A model generated the notes under the pieces. That model searched no databases and was not told where the DNA came from. It saw only the letters and a program-made list of their open reading frames with translations. This document shows positions 61,555-64,000 of a DNA stretch of 64,000 nt, piece after piece. The first letter of the stretch is position 1. Every line of letters starts with the position of its first letter. The DNA is from Magicicada septendecula (Eukaryota > Arthropoda > Insecta > Hemiptera > Cicadidae), in assembly GCA_034769895.1 (NCBI GenBank), contig CM068372.1:438902958-438966957 (forward strand). Direction: 5' to 3'. Both the position numbers and the translations under genes were made by a program.

Positions 61555-63951
61555 TTACTGCCTCCTCTCGTTTAAAGTATTTTGTTCATTGTTTGTGTTA
61601 TTATTGACCGAGGCATCGTTCGGGAAACTCTGGTTTGCTTCCTGACGTTCTGTACTCTGGTTGATGTTTAACGCCCTGTTCTGTTGTCTGCCAAGATCTT
61701 CCAGGCTGGTACTTCGTCTTTCCTGTTCGTATCTTGGGCCGTCTCGTTCCGCACTCCTCCATCTTCGGTCGGCGCCGTGGAAGCTGCTCCTCCTCGGTTG
61801 ATAATATCTCCTGGGTCCGCGATCTTCTGCTCTTATAAAATTTACCCTAGGGCGCGACACTCGGTTATTATTATTGCTATTGTTGTTATTACTAACATTA
61901 TTATTATAGTAATTTCGGTTAGGTGGGTAAGGTCTGTCACCATTATTGTTGGGATATGGATTTCTCTGACTGTATGGGACATTATTATGTTGGTAATAAT
62001 TGTTTCTATTATTTGGGTAAGGGTTGTTATTCCTCACTCCGTTAAAATTACCGTTAAACTGGTTATTACGCGGCTGGTTGTTAGGGCCGTCGTAATTACT
62101 GGGCTGGTTCCGGTTACTTGCATGGTTATTGCCGTTATTGGGGTAGGTAGTCGGCCTTGCTTCTGGTCTCTCATTTCTCTTTCTGCTCTGCCGATAATAC
62201 TCTTCGTTCTCGTATCCCTCCAATAACTCGGTCATTCCCTGGATCGTCTTGATCTGACTACCTCTCCGGGCCCTGATAATGTCCTCATCATAGTGATAAG
62301 ATATCTTATTCACTAAACATTCTTCTGGGATTGCTGGCTCAAGGTGTTTTGCCATACACACCTTCCCCAAGAAATATGCCGTCATACTGCTACCTAATTG
62401 TGACCTGTATCTTCCATTACAAATATTGTCACGGATCAAGTTCTGGGTGGTCTCAGACCAGTATTTTGTCTTAAACATTTTCCGGAACTGTTGGTAGTCG
62501 GAAATTTCACTCCGGTTGGCCATCCACCAATTATCTGTTATGTCTCGGAAAGACTCGTCGAATATTTCCCTGCTATGGCTCCATTGGGTAATTTTATGCT
62601 TGGTCAAATATTCTTCTACCCTAGCCAGGAACTCCATCGGCTTGCGTTTGTATTGCCGGAAGTTGAGCCACTCTCGGCTTTCGTTGACGGGCAGTCCGGT
62701 GAAATGAGTCGGTCTGTTCCTTATTGCTTCCATCTCCTCTCGGCTTTGTCGCACCTGACCGGTGATACTGGCCACGGTCTCTTGTATATCGTTACACCGT
62801 TCTGTGACTTGGTCGCGTACTTTTCCGAATTCTTCTTGATTTTCCTTTCTCTGTTCTTCTACCTTCCTACGACTATGTTCTTCAATATTTGTGAATTTGA
62901 TGTTCACCACTTCTTTAAACTCATGCACCTCCTTTTCGGTCTGGTTGCACTTTCCATCAATCTCTCGAATCTGTCGATTGACCATTATGTTTTCTTCTTC
63001 CATCTTCTTATTCATCGCTTTCTTGTTAACATTGATTTCCTTATTCAATTCTTCTCGCAACAATTCCATTCTTTCGTCCAGTTTGTCCAAATTCTCCTGA
63101 TTGACTTCTCTTAATTCTTCTCTTAATATTAGATTGTCCTCTCTCAATTCTTCCAACTTTTCCCCCATCTTCTCTTCCAACTTCTTGTTATCTTCTTTCA
63201 ACTCTTCTTTCAACTGTCGGTTGTTCTTCTCTATCTTCTTCCTGGTTTCATCGATTTTCTGATTAGTATTTTCAATTTTATTAATCAATTCTTCTTTAGT
63301 CGACTTGAATTCTTCCTTGAACGATTGGTTGTCTTCCTTCAATTCTTCTAACTTCTTCCCCATCTCTTCCTCCATCTTCTTGCTGTTTTCTTCCATCTTC
63401 TTGCTATTTTCTTCCATCTTCTCTTCCATCTTCTTGCTGTTTTCTTCCATCCTCTCTTCCATCTTCTTGCTCTTCCCAGTCAACTCTTCTTTTGTGGATT
63501 GGTTATCCTTCTTCAATTCTTCTTTTGTTTTTTCTATTTTATTTCCCAAATCTTCTTTTAAAGACTGGTTATCACTTCCCATTTTCTTACTCAATTCTTC
63601 CTTTGTGGAGTCCAATTTCTTATTATTTTCGTCCATTTTCTTGTTCATTGATTTGTTTTCTTCTTTTGTGGATTCCATTTGCTTACTTAACTGTAAGAAC
63701 ATTTCCATTATCCTATCCATTTTACTCTCTTCCGTTACTTTGGATTTTTCTATATGTCTTTCCTGGACATTTACTTCCCCTGTTTGCGTGGGTATTTCCG
63801 GTTGTTCCTCTTGTTGTTCAGTTTGTTTGGATAACACCGGTGGCAATGAACTCTCCGCATCTACTGGCGTTGCCTCCTTATTGTCCATTTCCAACTCTAT
63901 TTCTTTTTCGGCCTCCGCCGCCCGTTTCTTAGATGTTGCACGTCGTTGCAT
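61555..63951 (-). CDS. Gypsy Gag-like structural protein
   Basis: Gag forms the particle that packages element RNA. The first ATG is at 63951 (798 residues); the open frame extends 15 codons further to a TAG. Residues about 80-410 are an extremely charged coiled coil with repeated K-K-M-E-E and E-E-L-K-E-D-N heptads. Residues 415-587 resemble a Gypsy capsid, with W-L-N-F, F-L-A-R-V-E-E-Y-L and W-W-M/F-K-T-K-Y-W. The next 110 residues are Asn-rich (P-N-N-R-N, Y-N-N-N), then Arg-rich. No CCHC zinc knuckle occurs, so the Asn/Arg tail may bind RNA instead. The frame ends at TAA 61555-61557, overlapping Pol by about 30 bases. The frame is undamaged. Confidence 0.85.
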   Translation of the reverse strand: MQRRATSKKRAAEAEKEIELEMDNKEATPVDAESSLPPVLSKQTEQQEEQPEIPTQTGEVNVQERHIEKSKVTEESKMDRIMEMFLQLSKQMESTKEENKSMNKKMDENNKKLDSTKEELSKKMGSDNQSLKEDLGNKIEKTKEELKKDNQSTKEELTGKSKKMEERMEENSKKMEEKMEENSKKMEENSKKMEEEMGKKLEELKEDNQSFKEEFKSTKEELINKIENTNQKIDETRKKIEKNNRQLKEELKEDNKKLEEKMGEKLEELREDNLILREELREVNQENLDKLDERMELLREELNKEINVNKKAMNKKMEEENIMVNRQIREIDGKCNQTEKEVHEFKEVVNIKFTNIEEHSRRKVEEQRKENQEEFGKVRDQVTERCNDIQETVASITGQVRQSREEMEAIRNRPTHFTGLPVNESREWLNFRQYKRKPMEFLARVEEYLTKHKITQWSHSREIFDESFRDITDNWWMANRSEISDYQQFRKMFKTKYWSETTQNLIRDNICNGRYRSQLGSSMTAYFLGKVCMAKHLEPAIPEECLVNKISYHYDEDIIRARRGSQIKTIQGMTELLEGYENEEYYRQSRKRNERPEARPTTYPNNGNNHASNRNQPSNYDGPNNQPRNNQFNGNFNGVRNNNPYPNNRNNYYQHNNVPYSQRNPYPNNNGDRPYPPNRNYYNNNVSNNNNSNNNNRVSRPRVNFIRAEDRGPRRYYQPRRSSFHGADRRWRSAERDGPRYEQERRSTSLEDLGRQQNRALNINQSTERQEANQSFPNDASVNNNTNNEQNTLNERRQ
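61570..61576 (-). promoter_or_regulatory. -1 ribosomal frameshift site (TTTAAAC) joining Gag and Pol
   Basis: On the minus strand TTTAAAC sits in the overlap with gag-frame phasing T-TTA-AAC, the canonical X-XXY-YYZ slippery form. The gag stop follows 12 bases after it. Slipping back one base enters exactly the protease frame. Programmed -1 shifting at such heptamers sets the Gag to Gag-Pol ratio in many retroelements. I cannot judge a downstream pseudoknot by eye. Confidence 0.82.
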
Positions 63952-64000
63952 TTTCCCTTGAAATTCTCTGGCTTTGTAGCTGTTGCCTAGCTCCAACTAG

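Larger units (their letters stand above)
60518..61576 (-). pseudogene. Gypsy Pol: aspartic protease and start of reverse transcriptase
   Basis: The frame is open from 61585, inside the gag end, so it has no own start and is entered by frameshifting at 61570-61576. Counting from codon 61501, the retropepsin active site D-T-G-A is at 57-60, within a Glu-Val-Glu-Gly...Ile-Asp-Thr-Gly context typical of retroelement proteases. The reverse-transcriptase fingers begin near 250, with P-K-K-D-G at about 307-311 and L-D-A-R-E-L-N just before the end. It stops with TGA at 60518-60520, two bases into the codon where the next frame takes over. A continuous Pol would be expected to run on here, so I read the stop as damage. 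Confidence 0.9.
57370..63999 (-). mobile_element. Ty3/Gypsy LTR retrotransposon, partial
   Basis: Minus-strand order is gag, then protease-reverse transcriptase, then reverse transcriptase-RNase H-integrase, then tandem repeats. Integrase after RNase H is the Ty3/Gypsy order. There is no envelope frame after integrase, so this is a retrotransposon rather than an errantivirus by gene content. The 5' LTR and primer-binding site lie beyond the right edge; a TAG at 63997-63999 precedes the gag frame. One frame break in reverse transcriptase probably inactivates this copy, though most of the coding region is otherwise open. Confidence 0.93.

Noticed and set aside
61684-63961. Plus-strand frames of 146-218 residues opposite gag
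   Set aside because: Shadow frames: antisense of a Lys/Glu/Asn-rich coding sequence gives Leu/Phe/Ser/Ile-rich open frames.

Overview
This window looks like repeat-rich, largely non-coding DNA from an animal nuclear genome, most probably an insect or other arthropod with a large genome. The basis is the mix of elements: a Ty3/Gypsy LTR retrotransposon, many broken LINE reverse-transcriptase pieces, a tRNA-derived SINE, a hAT-type MITE, a pogo/Tigger-like relic, a Helitron terminus, long minisatellites and long CA, CT, GA and triplet microsatellites. I see no operons, no bacterial-type ribosome binding sites and no dense coding. I cannot name the species, and I recognise no intact host gene. 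Three short stretches (near 21.6, 26.8 and 33.1 kb) could be host exons, at low confidence.

Layout. 1-6.1 kb: LINE 3' ends, including two in tandem, then a non-autonomous Helitron carrying a CA repeat. 6.1-15 kb: strongly A-rich DNA, a compound CT/CA repeat, a 117-bp tandem duplication and a diverged 300-bp duplication. 15.1-15.4 kb: a SINE with target-site duplications. 15.5-19.5 kb: an inverted-repeat (foldback) element whose left end is amplified into 80 copies of a 47-bp unit. 20-24.5 kb: LINE pieces, one split by a hAT MITE, and a deleted pogo/Tigger-like element. 24.5-42 kb: AT-rich DNA with more LINE ends (two with clear target-site duplications), a 206-bp palindrome and small tandem repeats. 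42.2-46.9 kb: 62 copies of a 75-bp unit, open in one reverse frame. 47-49.3 kb: a diverged foldback arm, a 430-bp near-perfect palindrome and a LINE piece. 49.3-57.4 kb: AT- and T-rich DNA. 57.4-64 kb: a minus-strand Gypsy element running off the right edge.

The Gypsy element is the only substantial coding unit. Gag (long coiled coil, capsid-like middle, Asn-rich tail) and Pol (protease, reverse transcriptase, RNase H, integrase) overlap in different frames, with a canonical -1 slippery heptamer in the overlap. A separate one-base frame break inside reverse transcriptase suggests this copy is dead. No envelope gene follows integrase. Instead there are about eight tandem repeats of roughly 103 bp, several carrying polypurine tracts.

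The most interesting unexplained signal is a short hairpin core, CTGARGA then one base, a stem, then GAAAC, that recurs in otherwise unrelated inverted-repeat elements near 1.6, 19.4, 29.4, 47.2, 47.9/48.1 and perhaps 48.5 kb. It resembles a hammerhead-ribozyme core with one extra nucleotide. Whether it is an RNA or a DNA-level signal is open.
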